Shown in pieces: positions 4,504 to 5,772 of a stretch of 5,772 bases of DNA. Positions within the stretch are counted from its first letter, which is position 1. Each line of letters opens with the position of its first letter. Under the pieces are notes generated by a model. That model made no database searches and had not been told where the DNA came from. It worked only from the letters and a program-made list of their open reading frames with translations. The stretch is from Deltaproteobacteria bacterium UBA2385. GTDB taxonomy: Bacteria > Myxococcota_A > UBA796 > UBA2385. The stretch covers positions 1-5,772 of the forward strand of contig DDSR01000278.1 in the NCBI GenBank assembly GCA_002343455.1. Reading direction: 5' to 3'. A program made the translations under genes and the position numbers.

Positions 4504-5772
4504 GACCGGCTCTCGATCACGAGGCTGCCGACCGCGACGAAGCCGGCCTTGGTGGCGAGGTGTCGGCTGGCCGGGTTGTGGGTGGAGACCTCCATCAGGA
4601 TCCGCTCCGCCCCCAGCAGGGCCAGGGCGTCGACGCGGGCGGCGACCAGCTCGGCGCCGATGCCCTTGCCGCGAAAGTCGGGGTGCACGTACAGGCACTG
4701 CATCCGGCCGATTTCCTGGTGCATGCCGGCCAGGCCACAGCCGACGATGCGCCCCCCGCTGCGGGCCACCCAGCCCATGTCGCCGTCCAGCAGCTGGGCC
4801 TCCAGCCAAGGGGCCGCGACGGCGCCCAGCCAGGGGGTCAGCAGCTCGGCCACGGTGCCCTGGTCCGCGGGCCTCATCCGGCGGATCAGCTCGCTGTCCC
4901 AGCGGCGGCCGGTGGGCGCCGCCAGCTGGAGCACCGAGAAGGTCTCGATGGTGCGCACCGGATCGGGCAGGCGGCGGGTGAGGGGCGAGGGGGCGAACCA
5001 GGACACGAGGCCCAGGTTGTAGACGAAGGCCTGCCGCAGCTCGTCGTGCTCGGTCCAGGCCGTGCCCATGGACAGCCCGGGGCGGGTCTGGCCGGTCAGC
5101 TCGACGGGCTCGCTGACGCCCAGGCCCAGGACGCGGGAGCCGTGCAAGGCCAGCTGGACCCGGCCCCCGACCGCAAAGACGCGGCGGGCGAGGTCGGGCA
5201 GGATCGGGCTGAAGGGGTGGTCCGCCGCTGCGGCGATTCCACCCAGGGTCAGCTCGGCCAGCTCGGCGGCGTCGCGCACATCGCGCAGCTCGACCCGGCC
5301 GGTGCCGCTCAGGGCGACCGCGGTCCGGCGGCGGCGGCCCCAGGCCCGCTTGCCGTAGTAGCTGCCGATGAGGGCCAGGGGGACCAGCAGGTTCAGGCCG
5401 ATCAGGCCGGGGCAGCCAGAGGGCTCCACCGAGACCTGGATCCGCTCCGGGGTCGATGCCTGGACCGGCGGCGGGGCGGAGCGCCGCTCGGCCTTCTCCC
5501 TCCGCACGAATCCACCGGCCTCACCCTCGACCGTGCCGCTGGCCCGCTCGGTGAGCTCGCTCCTCAAGAACATGCCGCTGCCGCGCTCGTACCACCAGCT
5601 CTGCTCCCAGGTGATGGTCATGACCCCGTAGTCGTCGGTCCGGGCCTCCACCCCCTCCATCCAGATGCGCACCGCCTCGTGCTCCTGGCCGTCGAGGGCG
5701 AGCGCCTCCAGCTCCACGACCGTGCCGATTTGGTCGAGGATGGGCACGGCGTCGCCGACCTTCAGATCGGCG
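4500..5772 (-). CDS. Membrane-anchored GNAT acetyltransferase with extracytoplasmic N-terminal domain (5' partial)
   Basis: The frame is open to the right edge; eight residues (ADLKVGDA) precede the first GTG at 5747, which has no good ribosome-binding site, so the true start lies outside. Numbering from that GTG: residues 1-80 form a beta-rich domain (WEQSWWYERGSGMFLRSEL at 47-65). Residues 81-111 are a charged, then Pro-rich linker. A single membrane helix lies at about 113-131 (PGLIGLNLLVPLALIGSYY) followed by KRAWGRRRR, so the N-domain should be outside and the rest cytoplasmic. Residues 285-415 are a clear GNAT domain: it starts IRRMRPADQ, has the acetyl-CoA-binding motif in LYVHPDFRGKGIG (352-364; R359, G362, G364) and ends with NPASRHLATKAGFV (391-404). 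Residues 150-280 start like another GNAT domain (GRVELRDVRDAAELAEL) but lack the acetyl-CoA motif. The reaction is presumably transfer of an acetyl group from acetyl-CoA to an amine; the substrate is unknown. It leads the visible operon. Confidence 0.88.
   Translation of the reverse strand, partial: ADLKVGDAVPILDQIGTVVELEALALDGQEHEAVRIWMEGVEARTDDYGVMTITWEQSWWYERGSGMFLRSELTERASGTVEGEAGGFVRREKAERRSAPPPVQASTPERIQVSVEPSGCPGLIGLNLLVPLALIGSYYGKRAWGRRRRTAVALSGTGRVELRDVRDAAELAELTLGGIAAAADHPFSPILPDLARRVFAVGGRVQLALHGSRVLGLGVSEPVELTGQTRPGLSMGTAWTEHDELRQAFVYNLGLVSWFAPSPLTRRLPDPVRTIETFSVLQLAAPTGRRWDSELIRRMRPADQGTVAELLTPWLGAVAAPWLEAQLLDGDMGWVARSGGRIVGCGLAGMHQEIGRMQCLYVHPDFRGKGIGAELVAARVDALALLGAERILMEVSTHNPASRHLATKAGFVAVGSLVIESRS

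Noticed and set aside
4504..4809. 102-residue N-terminal extension of the kinase-like protein
   Set aside because: It lies wholly inside the C-terminal GNAT coding region in another frame and is Arg/Gly/Pro-rich; the GTGA overlap gives a better start.
1240..5022. A 1260-residue open frame on the plus strand
   Set aside because: It runs antisense across all four minus-strand genes and is composed mostly of Gly, Gln, Leu, Ala and Arg with no domain signature. Stop codons are rare in GC-rich antisense frames, and the minus-strand genes have real motifs, ribosome-binding sites and operon spacing.
5745..5747. GTG 5747 as the true start of the GNAT protein
   Set aside because: The frame continues to the window edge, no ribosome-binding site is at a suitable distance, and the first visible domain and export signal would be cut off.

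Overview
The window is very GC-rich (roughly 70% by eye) and densely packed with genes whose third codon positions are almost all G or C. The lipoprotein carries a cysteine pattern (short G-x-x-C-x-x-x-x-D-C-type segments) that I associate with secreted proteins of Myxococcota and other former Deltaproteobacteria. I therefore favour a myxobacterium-like Gram-negative host, as an inference from style and not from a marker gene.

Layout. Plus strand, left side: the last 13 codons of an upstream gene end at 42. A gap of about 105 bp with a strong stem-loop (78-106) follows, then a small two-helix membrane protein of unknown function (149-901, GTG start). Its stop codon overlaps, tail to tail, the stop codon of the leftmost minus-strand gene. 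The rest of the window is one tight minus-strand cluster, read right to left: (1) a membrane-anchored GNAT acetyltransferase with an extracytoplasmic N-terminal domain, 5' end outside the window (4500-5772); (2) a 363-aa protein starting inside a GTGA overlap, which I read as a divergent kinase-fold protein, probably a pseudokinase (3412-4503); (3) a 467-aa, helix-rich protein of unknown function (2005-3408); (4) a Cys-rich lipoprotein with an extensin-like C-terminal, M15-type zinc peptidase domain (898-1986). Gaps are -4, 3 and 18 bp, so co-transcription and translational coupling are likely.

How they might work together. The solid assignments are the C-terminal GNAT domain and the M15/extensin-like domain. 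The first faces the cytoplasm from a single membrane anchor. The second would sit on a lipid anchor in the envelope and could act on peptidoglycan peptides. Between them lie two proteins I cannot match to a named family with certainty. The set looks like an uncharacterised envelope-linked module with a sensor/anchor plus acetyltransferase, a kinase-like regulator, a helical partner and a wall-acting lipoprotein, but the functional link is inferred only from operon structure. I see no RNA genes, CRISPR array, insertion sequence or phage gene. No gene-free stretch exceeds about 110 bp.
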